Positions 35,188 to 45,149 are shown, counted from the first letter of the stretch. The stretch: 64,000 nucleotides of DNA from Aliiruegeria sabulilitoris (GCF_001558155.1 NZ_LOAS01000003.1:287751-351750); one strand, 5' to 3'. The notes: generated from the letters alone by a model not told the origin. Translations and numbers: made by a program.

Positions 35188-36479
35188 ACCGGAACGCGCT
35201 GCTATTTGGCGGGGTCGCCCTGCTCTATATCCTGACCGGCTTCATGCAGAGCTGGAACACGGCGTTGGCGATCTTCAACATGGGGCTGATCTCGGCCGTC
35301 ATGGCCTTGGGCGTGAACATCCAGTGGGGCTATGCGGGGCTGTTTAACGTAGGCGTCATGGGCTTCGTGGCGCTTGGCGGTCTGGCCACCGTGCTGGTTG
35401 CGATGCCGCCCATCCCCGAGGCCTGGGCTGCTGGTGGCCTGCGTATCTACGCGGCGCTTCTGCTCGGGGCCGGAACCATCGGCGCAGCCATCGTCACCTA
35501 TCGCAAGATGTCCGGAGGCAAGCTCCGCGCTCTGGCGGTCCTGGCGATCTTTGTTGTCGGCTACATCCTCTATCGCGGGGTGTTCGATCCGGCGCGCGAC
35601 GCCATCGAGGCGGTGAACCCGGCGCTGACCGGCTATCTCGGCGGTGCGGGTCTGCCGATCCTCTTGGCTTGGCCCGCCGGCGGCTTGCTGGCTGCTGGTG
35701 CCGCATGGCTCATTGGCAAGACGGCGCTCGGGCTGCGCTCCGATTACCTCGCCATCGCCACGCTGGGGATTGCCGAGATCATCATCGCCGTGATGAAGAA
35801 CGAGGACTGGCTTGGCCGCGGCGTGAAGAACGTGGTCGGCCTGCCCCGCCCCGTTCCCTACGAAGTCGATCTGCAGGAAAGTGCCTCCTTCGTGGAGAAC
35901 GCCGCCTGGCTCGGGCTGGACCCGGCCACGGCCTCCACGATCTGGGTGAAGCTGCTCTATGGGTGCCTCTTCGCGATCGTCCTGTTGCTGCTGATCTGGC
36001 TCACGCAAATGGCGCTGAACTCGCCCTGGGGCCGGATGATGCGCGCGATCCGCGACAACGAAACCGCGGCCGAGGCCATGGGCAAGGATGTGACCCGCCG
36101 CCATTTGCAGATCTTCATCACCGGCTCGGCGATCTGTGGCATGGCCGGCGCGATGATGACCACGCTGGACGGCCAGTTGACGCCGGGCACCTACCAGCCG
36201 CTGCGCTTCACCTTCCTGATCTGGGTGATGGTGATCGTCGGCGGCTCCGGCAATAACTGGGGGTCCGTGCTGGGCGGTTTCCTGATCTGGTGGCTCTGGA
36301 TTCAGGTGGAACCGATCGGCGGCGCGATCATGAACGTGATCACCCTGCCCCTGGCCGATGGCTCGGGGCTCAAGGAGCACCTGCTGGATTCGGTCCAGCA
36401 TATCCGGCTGCTGACGATGGGGGTCGTGTTGCTGCTGGTGCTGCGGTTCAGTCCACGCGGGCTGATCCCGGAGAAATAG
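35184..36479 (+). CDS. livM: Branched-chain amino-acid-type ABC permease LivM
   Basis: A 431-residue permease, longer than many LivM proteins because of extra hydrophobic sequence around residues 85-165. GVNIQWGYAGLFNVGVMGF and the loop AIRDNETAAEAMGKDVTRR are LivM hallmarks. Its ATG overlaps the livH stop by 4 nt. It ends the operon livK, livG, A, livF, B, livH, livM. Confidence 0.95.
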   Translation: MNRNALLFGGVALLYILTGFMQSWNTALAIFNMGLISAVMALGVNIQWGYAGLFNVGVMGFVALGGLATVLVAMPPIPEAWAAGGLRIYAALLLGAGTIGAAIVTYRKMSGGKLRALAVLAIFVVGYILYRGVFDPARDAIEAVNPALTGYLGGAGLPILLAWPAGGLLAAGAAWLIGKTALGLRSDYLAIATLGIAEIIIAVMKNEDWLGRGVKNVVGLPRPVPYEVDLQESASFVENAAWLGLDPATASTIWVKLLYGCLFAIVLLLLIWLTQMALNSPWGRMMRAIRDNETAAEAMGKDVTRRHLQIFITGSAICGMAGAMMTTLDGQLTPGTYQPLRFTFLIWVMVIVGGSGNNWGSVLGGFLIWWLWIQVEPIGGAIMNVITLPLADGSGLKEHLLDSVQHIRLLTMGVVLLLVLRFSPRGLIPEK

Positions 36480-36491
36480 CGCTTCGAGCAT

Positions 36492-36519
36492 GCGCCGGCC
36501 CGACATGACGGACCGGCGC
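36492..36519. terminator. Hairpin between convergent livM and osmC
   Basis: GCGCCGG/CCGGCGC extended by two further pairs around an 8-nt loop, 12 nt after the livM stop. There is no strong T-run on either side. Confidence 0.5.
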
Positions 36520-36534
36520 GAAACTTGTTCCGTT

Positions 36535-36960
36535 TCAGGTTTCGACGGTCAATTCGAGAGTGATATCGCCGGTGAGCGAGCGCGAGATCGGGCAGCCTGC
36601 CTTTGCCGCAGCGCCGATTTCACGCACTTTGGCTTCATCCGCGCCAGGCACGTTGGCAACCGACGTCAGGACGATCTTGGTGATGGCAAAGCCGCCCTCG
36701 ACTTCGCCGAGAGAAACGGCGGCTTCCGTCTTGACGGAAGTCGGGTTCAACCCTGCCGAGGCGAGCTCGTTCGAAAACGCCATCGAAAAACAACCCGCAT
36801 GGGCCGCGGCGACCAGTTCTTCGGGGTTCGTGCCCGGCTCTTCTTCGAAACGGGTACTGAAAGAGAAAGCAAGATCCGCGAAGGCGCCGGAGCTGCCGGA
36901 CATCGCGCCCTTGCCCGATTTCAGGTCTCCATACCATTCTGCCGATGCTTTGCGAGCCAT
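36535..36960 (-). CDS. OsmC family peroxiredoxin-like protein
   Basis: A 141-residue OsmC/Ohr-fold protein. The two redox cysteines are present in AAHAGCFSMAFS and AAKAGCPISRSL. It reduces organic hydroperoxides in the cytoplasm. It belongs to the OsmC rather than the Ohr branch judging by EWYGDLKSGKGAMSG at the start. ATG 36960 follows AAGGAAAGG. Confidence 0.92.
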   Translation of the reverse strand: MARKASAEWYGDLKSGKGAMSGSSGAFADLAFSFSTRFEEEPGTNPEELVAAAHAGCFSMAFSNELASAGLNPTSVKTEAAVSLGEVEGGFAITKIVLTSVANVPGADEAKVREIGAAAKAGCPISRSLTGDITLELTVET

Positions 36961-37087
36961 GATGTAATCCTTTCCTTGAAGTGAAACGAGGGCCTGTTGC
37001 GTTCGAGAGACTACAAGAAAGCCCTCGATGCGCCAGCGAGGAAACGCGCTGACGGCCAAATTGTTCCACTTCCATTCGGGACCGGTG

Positions 37088-38560
37088 TCAGAGCCCGTAG
37101 AGCGCGCCGAATTTCGCTTCGAGATAGTCCAGAAGGGGCTCCACCGAGATCGACGCGCCGGTGGCATGTTCCACTGTCGCGCGCGGCGCGCGCAATGCGC
37201 CGTGCTGCTGAAGGTTCTCTGCGAGCCAACCGGTCACCTCTGGCGCCCGGCCTTCTGCCAGCGCCTGCTCCCAATCGGGATGGGACGTACGCAGCGCCTC
37301 GAACAAGCAGCCGGCATAGACATTGCCGAGCGTGTAGGTGGGGAAATAGCCAAACAGGCCGACCGGCCAGTGGACGTCCTGCAGAACACCGTTGGAGGGT
37401 TTGTCCACTGCGACGCCGAAATCCGCGCGGAAACGATCGTTCCAGGCGGCTTCAAGGTCGTTCACGCCCAGGTCGCCCGAAATCAGGGCGCGTTCGAGAT
37501 CGAAGCGCAGCAGGATATGCAGGTTGTAATGCACCTCGTCGGCCTCGGTGCGGATATAGCCGGAATGCACGGCGTTGACGGCGGCGTAGAAGGCGTCGGC
37601 GCTGTCGATCCCGATCTCGCCAAAGGTCTCGCGGCAGCGCTCGTAGAGCCAGCCGGTAAAGGCGCGGGAGCGGCCAAGTTGGTTCTCATAGATCCGGCTC
37701 TGGCTTTCGTGCACGCCCATGGAAACGCCGCAGCCGATGGGCGTCAGCAGGTAGTCCGGCGACACGGTCTGCTCATAGCGGCTATGGCCGACCTCATGGA
37801 TCGTGGAATAGATGCAGCCGAAGGGATCGGCCGGGTCGGTGCGCGTGGTGATGCGGGAATCGAGGCCGGAGCCGGAGGAGAACGGGTGCACCGCCTTGTC
37901 GATGCGACCATGCTCGAAATCATAGCCAAAAGCGCGGGCGCAGGCATCGGAAAGGCGCAACTGTGCCGTTTCGTCAAAGGTTCCCTGAAGTTTGGGCGCG
38001 GATTTCCCGCTGTCGAGAATGGCCCCGCGCAGGGCCACGAGGCGTGGACGCATCGCGTCGAACATGGCTGCCAGCGTGACCCCGGTTTCGCCCGGCTCGT
38101 AATCGTCCAGCAGCGCGTCGTAAAGATCGCCGCCCGTGGCCAGCGCTTCCGCTTCCTGCCGGCGCAGGTTCAGCACCTCGGAAAATGTCGGGGCGAAGGC
38201 GGTGAAATCGTTCGCCGACCGCGCATCGGCCCAGATCCCCTGCGAGAGGCTGGTGACGCGCGTCAGCTCCGCCGAGAGGTCGGCGGGTACCTTGGTCGCA
38301 CGGTCATGTTCGCGGCGGATCTGGTGGAGCTGTGCCGCGGCCACGTCGTCGCCGGCCTCGGCCTCCGCCAGCCACTCCGCAATCTGCGGCGCACTGCGAC
38401 GCGCGTGGATCACCCGGTCCAGCGCGGCCATTTCCTCGGCCCGCTGCGGGGCAGCCCCGCGCGGCATCACCGTTTCCTGATCCCAGCCCAGCCGGCCCTG
38501 AACCTGTTTAAGCGCTTCTGTCTCGCGGACGAAGCCCATGAGGTTGGCATATGCGGTCAT
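37088..38560 (-). CDS. Carboxypeptidase M32 family
   Basis: A 490-residue metallocarboxypeptidase. The zinc motif HEVGH (255-259) in YSTIHEVGHSRYEQ, the DPADPFGCIYST lead-in, HESQSRIYEN and the later IRTEADEVHYNLHILLRFDLE region are M32 hallmarks. Such enzymes trim C-terminal residues of peptides in the cytoplasm. It lies one base downstream of ctaA, so the two are co-transcribed. Confidence 0.95.
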   Translation of the reverse strand: MTAYANLMGFVRETEALKQVQGRLGWDQETVMPRGAAPQRAEEMAALDRVIHARRSAPQIAEWLAEAEAGDDVAAAQLHQIRREHDRATKVPADLSAELTRVTSLSQGIWADARSANDFTAFAPTFSEVLNLRRQEAEALATGGDLYDALLDDYEPGETGVTLAAMFDAMRPRLVALRGAILDSGKSAPKLQGTFDETAQLRLSDACARAFGYDFEHGRIDKAVHPFSSGSGLDSRITTRTDPADPFGCIYSTIHEVGHSRYEQTVSPDYLLTPIGCGVSMGVHESQSRIYENQLGRSRAFTGWLYERCRETFGEIGIDSADAFYAAVNAVHSGYIRTEADEVHYNLHILLRFDLERALISGDLGVNDLEAAWNDRFRADFGVAVDKPSNGVLQDVHWPVGLFGYFPTYTLGNVYAGCLFEALRTSHPDWEQALAEGRAPEVTGWLAENLQQHGALRAPRATVEHATGASISVEPLLDYLEAKFGALYGL

Positions 38561-38561
38561 G

Positions 38562-39707
38562 TCAGAGCCCTTCGCGAACGGAACTGGCCAGCGGGTAGCC
38601 AGACAGGAAGCGGGCGCGCAGGATGAGGGTCCAGAAAACGACGCCGATGAAAAGATGCGTGATGGCGACGTGCCACTGCGCCTGCGTCAGCACGGCGACG
38701 ATACCGAGCACGACTTGTCCGAAACACATCACCAGCACCCAGTCAAAGGCGCGGCGCGTGCGTGGATGGGCCGAAGCGCGGCTGCGGCGCCAGGCGAAGA
38801 TGGCGAAGGCGAAGACGATATAACCAAGCGTGCGGTGCATGAACTGCACGAGGCCGGGATCTTCGAAGAAATTGCGCCAGACCGGTTCCAGCAGGAACGG
38901 CGATGGCGGGAAGACCGAGCCATTCATCAGCGGCCATGTCGGGAAGGCCACGCCGGCATCGATCCCGGCGACCAGCGCGCCGAGCAGGATCTGGAGGAAG
39001 GCGATATGCAGCAGGCCGGTCGACAGGCCCCAGAGCTTCGCTTCCTTGTTCCGGCGGGCTTGCATCAGCTCTCGTTCAGGGCGCGAGAGCAGGAGCATGT
39101 ACCACCAGAGCAGGCCGAGAATGACGAAGGCGAGGCCGAGATGGGTGGCCAGCCGGTAGGAGGCGACATCGAGCATCCCCTCGCCCAGCCCGCTGGAGAC
39201 CATCCACCAGCCGATGGCGCCCTGCACGCCGCCGAGAATGCCCGGAATTGCCAGCCGTCCGGTCCAACCGGTCGGGATCTTGCGCAGGGCAAGAAAACCC
39301 AGGAAGCCCACGGCCCAGACGAGGCCGATGACGCGGCCAAGCTGCCGGTGGCCCCATTCCCACCAATAGATGCCCTTGAACTCCTCCAGCGTCATGTCCT
39401 TGTTCTGGATCTGGAATTCCGGGATCTCCTGGTACTTGGCGAATTCCGCCTCCCAGGTCTCTACCGACATCGGCGGCACGGCCCCCGTGATCGGCTTCCA
39501 CTCGGTGATCGAGAGACCCGAGTCGGTCAGACGCGTCAACCCGCCGACGAGGATCATCGCCACGACCATGGCAAAGAGGATGCCAAGCCAGACCCGGATC
39601 GCGCCACGCGCACCACGGGCGGCGCGGTCGATCATGCCAGGCTGGGCGGCGGGCGCTTTCGGGCGCTCCTCGCCAACCTCTTCGAAAATGCTGCGCTTGG
39701 CGGCCAT
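38562..39707 (-). CDS. ctaA: Heme A synthase (COX15/CtaA type 2)
   Basis: A 381-residue membrane protein with about eight helices and conserved heme-ligand histidines in WWEWGHRQLGR, FMHRTLGY and in the helices preceding them. It has GLTRLTDSGLSITEWKPITG near the N-terminus, diagnostic of the COX15 branch. It oxidises heme O to heme A for cytochrome aa3 oxidase. ATG 39707 is used. Confidence 0.95.
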   Translation of the reverse strand: MAAKRSIFEEVGEERPKAPAAQPGMIDRAARGARGAIRVWLGILFAMVVAMILVGGLTRLTDSGLSITEWKPITGAVPPMSVETWEAEFAKYQEIPEFQIQNKDMTLEEFKGIYWWEWGHRQLGRVIGLVWAVGFLGFLALRKIPTGWTGRLAIPGILGGVQGAIGWWMVSSGLGEGMLDVASYRLATHLGLAFVILGLLWWYMLLLSRPERELMQARRNKEAKLWGLSTGLLHIAFLQILLGALVAGIDAGVAFPTWPLMNGSVFPPSPFLLEPVWRNFFEDPGLVQFMHRTLGYIVFAFAIFAWRRSRASAHPRTRRAFDWVLVMCFGQVVLGIVAVLTQAQWHVAITHLFIGVVFWTLILRARFLSGYPLASSVREGL

Positions 39708-39718
39708 GAAAGGTCTCC

Positions 39719-40441
39719 TTAATCGTCCTTGGGGCGCGGGCGGGTCAACTGCCGCAGCATCCCGTGGAATATCTGCACATCGGCCCGCGTCAGGGCCAGT
39801 CGGGAAAGCATGTTCCGGATCGAAAGCTTCATCCCAGCCGCTTTCGTTTCGGGAAAGAAAAAGCCGGCATCGTCCAGTCGCTGCTCGAAATGGTCCCCCA
39901 GCTTCTCGATTTCAATCATTTGCGCGCGCTCGATCTCGGGCGCCTCGGACAGTTGCTCGCTCTGCCGGCGCCACTCATAGGCGGTCAGCAGCACGCATTG
40001 CGCGAGGTTGAGCGAGAAGAATTCCGGGTTGACCGGGACGGTAATGATGGCATGGGCGCGCGCCACGTCCTCGTTTTCCAGCCCTGCCCGTTCGGGGCCG
40101 AAAAGCACACCCACCTTGCCGCCCTCGGCGGTGATCGCCCGCGCCTCGGCCATGGCCTGTTCCGGTGTCATCACCGGCTTGGTCAACTCTCGGCCGCGCG
40201 CGGTGGTGGCATAGACATGCGTGCAATCGGCCACCGCCTCCGCCACGGAGCCATAGAGCCCGGCATTGTCCAGCACGCGGGCCGCGCCGCTGGCCAGTGC
40301 CACGGCGCGGGTGTTGGGCCAGCCATCGCGCGGCTCCACAAGGCGCATCCGGTCGAGACCGAAATTGAGCATCGCCCGTGCCGCGCCACCGATATTCTCG
40401 CCCATCTGCGGACGCACGAGGATGAAGCTGGGCTGAGACAT
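39719..40441 (-). CDS. TrmH/TrmJ-family RNA 2'-O-methyltransferase
   Basis: A 240-residue SPOUT methyltransferase. SFILVRPQMGENIGGAARAM at the N-terminus, the knot motifs KVGVLFGPERAGLENEDV and VPVNPEFFSLNLAQCVLL bind SAM. It is closest in layout to TrmJ (tRNA Cm32/Um32), with a C-terminal helical extension. ATG 40441 is chosen; the longer frame has no conserved sequence. It is 11 nt upstream of ctaA. Confidence 0.9.
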   Translation of the reverse strand: MSQPSFILVRPQMGENIGGAARAMLNFGLDRMRLVEPRDGWPNTRAVALASGAARVLDNAGLYGSVAEAVADCTHVYATTARGRELTKPVMTPEQAMAEARAITAEGGKVGVLFGPERAGLENEDVARAHAIITVPVNPEFFSLNLAQCVLLTAYEWRRQSEQLSEAPEIERAQMIEIEKLGDHFEQRLDDAGFFFPETKAAGMKLSIRNMLSRLALTRADVQIFHGMLRQLTRPRPKDD

Positions 40442-40567
40442 GAGCACTCCTGAATTTCGATCCCGGACCTGATACGCCGCCAGCCCCACGGCTTCAAGCA
40501 GGCATGGCGCAGGCGAAAAAAGGGCGCTAGAAGACGCAGGATCGATTTAAGAAGCCGGAGCGAGAAA

Positions 40568-41182
40568 ATGGCCGAGCAGGAACATCCGCAGATCTACCTC
40601 ATCAGCCCGCCGGAATTCGAGCTGTCGCGTTTTCCGGACCAACTGGCGCGGGTTCTGGACGCGCGCGAGATCGCCTGTTTCCGGCTGGCGCTCGCCTCGC
40701 AGGACGAGGATCGTATCGCGCGGGCGGCCGATGCCTGCCGCGCGGTCTGCCATGAGCGCGATATAGCGATCGTCATATCGCAGCATCTGCGCCTGGCCGA
40801 GCGGCTGGGCCTCGATGGCGTGCATCTCGACGGGGCGCGCGGCATCCGCGATGCGCGCACCGAACTGGGCGAAGACGCGATTGTCGGCGCCTATTGCGGA
40901 GCCTCCCGCCATGACGGGATGAATGCGGGCGAAGCCGGTGCCGATTACGTGGCCTTTGGTCCGGCCGGGGACACTCCGCTCGGCGATGGCACACGGGCCG
41001 ATCTGGAGCTGTTCTCGTGGTGGTCGGAAATGATAGAGGTTCCTGTCGTGGCCGAGGGCGCACTGAATCAGGAACTGGTCGCAACCCTTTCTCCGTCCGT
41101 CGATTTCTTTGGAATCGGCTCAGAGATCTGGTCGGCCGAGGATCCCGCAGTGGCGCTCGGTACGCTTCTGGCGAAGTTGTAA
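40568..41182 (+). CDS. Thiamine phosphate synthase-like (ThiE/TenI) protein
   Basis: A 204-residue TIM-barrel protein. It has the ThiE-type late motifs GVHLDGA, GAYCGASRHDGMNAGEAGADYVAFGP and FFGIGSEIW, but several canonical active-site residues look altered and there are no other thi genes nearby. It may be a TenI-like regulator or a diverged synthase rather than a true ThiE. It is divergent from the trmJ-like gene. Confidence 0.75.
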   Translation: MAEQEHPQIYLISPPEFELSRFPDQLARVLDAREIACFRLALASQDEDRIARAADACRAVCHERDIAIVISQHLRLAERLGLDGVHLDGARGIRDARTELGEDAIVGAYCGASRHDGMNAGEAGADYVAFGPAGDTPLGDGTRADLELFSWWSEMIEVPVVAEGALNQELVATLSPSVDFFGIGSEIWSAEDPAVALGTLLAKL

Positions 41183-41186
41183 TCGA

Positions 41187-42047
41187 TCACTCCTGGGCGG
41201 GGCGGGCGTTGGCAAGACGCGCGCTGGCCACGCCCTCGCGGACAGCCTCCTCGCAGACCGCGGCCAGCGCCTTGCGCCCACCGATGTCGTGCAATTCCAC
41301 CGGCGGGTGATAGATCACTTCGACCGAGCCCTGCTGCTTTTGGCGCAGCACTTTCAGGAAATGCTCGCCGAACTCCATGTCGGCCCACCAGCCATAGAAG
41401 CGCGGATCCTCGCCCTCCGGGGCATGATAGACCACGCTGACCGGCTGGACCTGCAAGAACGCGGGCAGGTCATCGGCATAGAACGCCTGAAACAGGGTCG
41501 TCTTGAAGGGCAGCACGCGCAGTCCGTCGGTGCTGGTGCCCTCCGGAAAGAACAGCAAGCGGTGCCCGGCCTTCAGGCGCCGTTCGAACATCGCCGCCTG
41601 CGATCGCGCCTCCCGGCGGTCTCGGTTGATGAAAACCGTGCCGGTGGCCCGCGCCAGCCAGCCGATTCCGGGCCATCCGGCCACCTCGGCCTTGGAGACG
41701 AAATAGATCCGGTCGGAAGCGTTCAGCGCGAAGATGTCGAGCCAGCTGACATGGTTGGCCACCTGCGCCCCGCGCCCCTCCATCGGCAAGCCATGCACCT
41801 GGCGTTTGATCCCAAGGATCACGAAGGCGGCACGGCAGACGAACCGCGTGATGGCCGGCGTCCAGGGGCGGTTCTCGCCAAAGATCGGCCTTTCGATCAG
41901 CCGCAAAAGAAGCAAAAGCGCCAGGCAGCCGAAAACGACGATGGCGAGTGGGATTGCCCGGCGCAGCACGCGCAACCAGTCCCGCAGACCGCGCGGCGCA
42001 TGCATCTCGGGCTCATCCGCCGAGCGCCACGTCGCCTCCGAACTCAT
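41187..42047 (-). CDS. olsA: Lyso-ornithine lipid O-acyltransferase (PlsC domain)
   Basis: A 286-residue membrane acyltransferase. A transmembrane helix (about 31-50) precedes the catalytic NHVSWLD (His99, Asp104) and the acceptor-binding FPEGTSTDG motif. It would add the second acyl chain to lyso-ornithine lipid. The assignment to OlsA rests on its overlap (4 nt) with the upstream olsB gene; a phosphatidic acid-forming PlsC role is the alternative. Confidence 0.87.
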   Translation of the reverse strand: MSSEATWRSADEPEMHAPRGLRDWLRVLRRAIPLAIVVFGCLALLLLLRLIERPIFGENRPWTPAITRFVCRAAFVILGIKRQVHGLPMEGRGAQVANHVSWLDIFALNASDRIYFVSKAEVAGWPGIGWLARATGTVFINRDRREARSQAAMFERRLKAGHRLLFFPEGTSTDGLRVLPFKTTLFQAFYADDLPAFLQVQPVSVVYHAPEGEDPRFYGWWADMEFGEHFLKVLRQKQQGSVEVIYHPPVELHDIGGRKALAAVCEEAVREGVASARLANARPAQE

Positions 42048-42820
42048 CCGCGCCCGCCGGTGTAGAGGTTGCGCTGTTTCTGCGAGATCTTGTCGGTTTC
42101 CATGACAAGGCAGATATCGGTCGTGTTGAACGGACGGTCGATGAAGGCCCCCTCGCCCACATAGCCGCCGAGTCGCAGGTATCCCTTGATCAGCGCCGGG
42201 ATCTCGCGCACCGCCTGTACCCGGTCGAGCTTGTCTTCCGGCAGGATGTTCATCGAGGTGAAGTTTTCTTCCAACGCACGCACGCGCAAATCCGGCGGCG
42301 CGAGATGGAAGTGATGGAGGTAGGAGAGCGGCTGCGCCAACGTCCTTACGTCGGTTCCATGAAAACTCGCCACTCCAAAGAGCAGTTCGATATCACGCTC
42401 GGTCACGTAGCGGCCGAGCCCGTTCCACAGGTGATAGAGCGCCATCCCGCCGCGATACTCGGGATGTAGGCAGGAGCGGCCCAGCTCCAGCAGTCTCTTT
42501 CCGGAACCCTGCAGCAGGGCAAGGTCGTATTCGCCGGCACAGTAGAAACCGCCGGCCGCCGCGGCGCGCTCGCCCGGCATCAACCGATAGACGCCGACAA
42601 CATGCTCCAGCGCCGCCGCGTCGCGCCTTGTGTCCACCAGGATCATGTGATCGTAATACGGATCGAACCGATCGCGCTCGAAACGGAGCGCGTGATCGAC
42701 GAGCTCCCCGTCGCCGTGCAATTCCTGCACAAAGACCTGGTACCGCAGCCTTTGCGCGGCGAGCATGTCCTGCTCGCTCTCGGCCAGCCTGACTTGGAAT
42801 TGGGGATCTGCGGCGGTCAT
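42044..42820 (-). CDS. olsB: L-ornithine N-alpha-acyltransferase
   Basis: A 258-residue GNAT-fold enzyme that transfers a 3-hydroxyacyl chain from ACP to ornithine, the first step of ornithine lipid synthesis. LAAQRLRYQVFVQELHGDG, ELGRSCLHPEYRGGMALYHLW and LLFGVASFHGTDV are characteristic of OlsB. It forms an olsB-olsA operon with a 4-nt overlap. Ornithine lipids contain no phosphorus. Confidence 0.92.
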   Translation of the reverse strand: MTAADPQFQVRLAESEQDMLAAQRLRYQVFVQELHGDGELVDHALRFERDRFDPYYDHMILVDTRRDAAALEHVVGVYRLMPGERAAAAGGFYCAGEYDLALLQGSGKRLLELGRSCLHPEYRGGMALYHLWNGLGRYVTERDIELLFGVASFHGTDVRTLAQPLSYLHHFHLAPPDLRVRALEENFTSMNILPEDKLDRVQAVREIPALIKGYLRLGGYVGEGAFIDRPFNTTDICLVMETDKISQKQRNLYTGGRG

Positions 42821-42975
42821 GCGCGGGGCGGTCTCTTGCCTGTCTGCGGTTCCGAGGGTGTTTAGGCAAAGCGGCTAGGCTTGTCCACACTCCCCATTTT
42901 CAGCGGGTTGACGCCGCGAACAGCTCGGTTAATTTCACTGCGTTTTGTGTACCTTCCGCTTGTTGCGCGGAACTA

Positions 42976-43164
42976 TCAGACGTCTTCCGGAAGCAGACCG
43001 ATGACACGACCATCCAGCACGACCTTTCCGGCGTGTTCAAAATTCACCGTTATCCTGTGCCCCGCACGGGATTGCACCTGTCCAAGCCCCCAGTCGGGCT
43101 GGTCTGGATGGCGAACGAGCATGCCCGGTTCGAGAATAGTATTCATGTCGATCATGGCTTCCAT
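42976..43164 (-). CDS. DUF3553 small protein
   Basis: A 62-residue protein with LEPGMLVRHPDQPDWGLGQV and NFEHAGKVVLD, the DUF3553 pattern that also occurs at the end of UvrD-type helicases (a small SH3-like beta domain). Starts at 43164, 43155 and 43146 are all in frame; the first two have purine-rich upstream sequence. It is divergent from chpT, with a 20-nt gap. The function is unknown. Confidence 0.75.
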   Translation of the reverse strand: MEAMIDMNTILEPGMLVRHPDQPDWGLGQVQSRAGHRITVNFEHAGKVVLDGRVIGLLPEDV

Positions 43165-43184
43165 ACCTTCAGGAAACTCCTCCC

Positions 43185-43790
43185 ATGTCCAGTAACGATC
43201 CCTTGGTTCAACCCGATCTCTCCTCGCTGATAGGCTCGCGGATCTGTCACGACCTGATCAGCCCCATAGGTGCAATCGGAAACGGGTTGGAACTGCTGTC
43301 CATGGCGGGGGCTGGCGGGCCGGAAGTGACCCTGATCTCCGATAGCGTGGCCAACGCAAATGCGCGCATCCGCTTCTTTCGCATCGCCTTTGGCATGGCA
43401 TCCGCCGAACAGGGCACGGCGCGTTCCGAGATCCTGTCGATCCTAAAGGACATCTATGGCGACACGCGGACCAAGCTGGACTGGGCCGTGAACGTGGATT
43501 GTCGCCGTGCCGAGGCCAAGGCGGCCTTCCTGACGCTGCTTTGCCTGGAAAACGCCCTGCCCTATGGTGGCACGATCACCGTGAACCGTGCCGACGGCCG
43601 ATGGCAGTTTTCCGCCAACAGTCCGAAGCTCAAATATGACGAGGCGCTCTGGGCGGTTCCGACCAATGGCGCCCCCTTCGAGCTTTCGCCGAAAAACGTG
43701 CAATTCGCGCTTCTGCCCGAGGCGCTGGCGCGGCTCGGCCGCAAGCTCTCGCTCACCCGGAACGAAGGCACGCTTGTTCTGAGCTACTGA
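43185..43790 (+). CDS. chpT: Histidine phosphotransferase ChpT
   Basis: A 201-residue protein with a dimerisation-phosphotransfer helix carrying His22 in SRICHDLISPIGAIGNGLELL, followed by a degenerate HATPase-like domain without ATP motifs. ChpT passes phosphate from the CckA kinase to CtrA and CpdR. Roseobacters use this pathway for motility, gene transfer agent and quorum-linked traits. It is convergent with proA. CtrA boxes occur elsewhere in the window. Confidence 0.9.
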   Translation: MSSNDPLVQPDLSSLIGSRICHDLISPIGAIGNGLELLSMAGAGGPEVTLISDSVANANARIRFFRIAFGMASAEQGTARSEILSILKDIYGDTRTKLDWAVNVDCRRAEAKAAFLTLLCLENALPYGGTITVNRADGRWQFSANSPKLKYDEALWAVPTNGAPFELSPKNVQFALLPEALARLGRKLSLTRNEGTLVLSY

Positions 43791-43808
43791 GCCTGTAGGC
43801 GCGCGCCG

Positions 43809-45062
43809 CTACGGGCGCGTCGTGCCGTCGCCCTCGACCAGATATTTGAAACTCGTCAGCTGCGCCGCGCCCACCGGGCCGCGCGCATGCATCTTGCCGG
43901 TGGCAATCCCGATCTCGGCGCCCATTCCGAACTGGGCGCCATCGGCAAACTGGGTCGACGCGTTGCGCATCAGGATTGCGCTGTCGAGCCGTTGGAAGAA
44001 CCGTGCCGCCGCATCATCATCCTCGGTCAGGATCGCCTCGGTGTGGCTGGAGCCGAAACGGCGAATATGGTCGATTGCTTCGTCAATGTTATCAACAACT
44101 TTTGCGGCGATTATCATGTCCAGGAACTCGGTGCCGAAATCATCGTCCGCGGCCTCAACCGAGCCATCAAGCCCGCGTGCGCGCACCTCGACCCCGGCTG
44201 CCTTGAGATCGTCGACGATCTGCTGGCCAAGCGTGTCGGCGATGTCGCGATGAACCAACAGGCATTCCGCTGCGCCACAGATCCCCGTCCGCCGCGTCTT
44301 GGCGTTCAGCACCACCGCCCGCGCCTTATCGGCATCCGCTGCCTTGTCGACATAGATATGGCAAATCCCTTCAAGATGGGCAAAAACCGGCACCCGCGCC
44401 TCGCGCTGCACCAACCCGACCAGCCCCTTGCCGCCCCGCGGAACGATCACGTCGATCGTGTCGGTCATGTGAAGCATTTCGCGCACTGCTTCGCGGTCCC
44501 GCGTCGGCACGAGCTGAATCGCGGCCTCGGGCAGGTTCGCGGCCTTCAGGCCCTCAACAAGGCAGGCATGGATCGCGCTGGAGGAGTGGAAACTCTCCGA
44601 CCCTCCCCGTAGTATGACCGCGTTGCCCGCCCACAGGCAGAGCGCGCCGGCATCGGCGGTCACGTTGGGCCGGCTCTCATAGATCACCCCCACAACGCCG
44701 AGCGGCGTGCGCACCCTGCGAATATGCAGACCCGAGGCCATGTCCCATTCTGCGATGGTCTCGCCGACGGGGTCGGTCTGCGACGCAATCGCCAGCAGGC
44801 CATCGACAATGCCGCGAATGCGACCTTCGTCCAGCATCAGGCGATCCATCATCGCCGCCGAGAGCCCCTTCTCGCTGCCAAATTCGAGATCCTTGGCGTT
44901 GGCCTCGACAATCTCGGCGCGGCGCTTCCACACCGCATCGGCCGCCGCCACCAGCGCGGCATGCTTGCGCTCGGCGCTGGCAAAGGCAAGCTCTGCGGAC
45001 GCCGCTCGCGCCTTCTCGCCCATCTCGGTCATCAGGGCGGAAATATCGGTATGGTCTTTCAT
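43809..45062 (-). CDS. proA: Gamma-glutamyl phosphate reductase
   Basis: A 417-residue enzyme that reduces glutamyl 5-phosphate to glutamate semialdehyde in proline synthesis. [48 protein letters not shown] with the catalytic Cys, and [15 protein letters not shown] are diagnostic. The start ATG 45062 follows GGGAG. It is downstream of proB across a 164-nt gap holding a dispersed repeat. Confidence 0.96.
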   Translation of the reverse strand: MKDHTDISALMTEMGEKARAASAELAFASAERKHAALVAAADAVWKRRAEIVEANAKDLEFGSEKGLSAAMMDRLMLDEGRIRGIVDGLLAIASQTDPVGETIAEWDMASGLHIRRVRTPLGVVGVIYESRPNVTADAGALCLWAGNAVILRGGSESFHSSSAIHACLVEGLKAANLPEAAIQLVPTRDREAVREMLHMTDTIDVIVPRGGKGLVGLVQREARVPVFAHLEGICHIYVDKAADADKARAVVLNAKTRRTGICGAAECLLVHRDIADTLGQQIVDDLKAAGVEVRARGLDGSVEAADDDFGTEFLDMIIAAKVVDNIDEAIDHIRRFGSSHTEAILTEDDDAAARFFQRLDSAILMRNASTQFADGAQFGMGAEIGIATGKMHARGPVGAAQLTSFKYLVEGDGTTRP

Positions 45063-45149
45063 CGCAAGCTCCCCTCTCGGAGCGCTTGAATAGGTCATTC
45101 GAAACGCTTTCTCAACGCAAATCACGGCCCGTGGCATGGCCGCCGCATC

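Noticed and set aside
34122-36479. One 785-codon frame joining the livH region to livM, like a fused permease
   Set aside because: Only the part from 35184 is LivM. The earlier part is an out-of-frame reading of livH, which has its own correct frame at 34177-35187.
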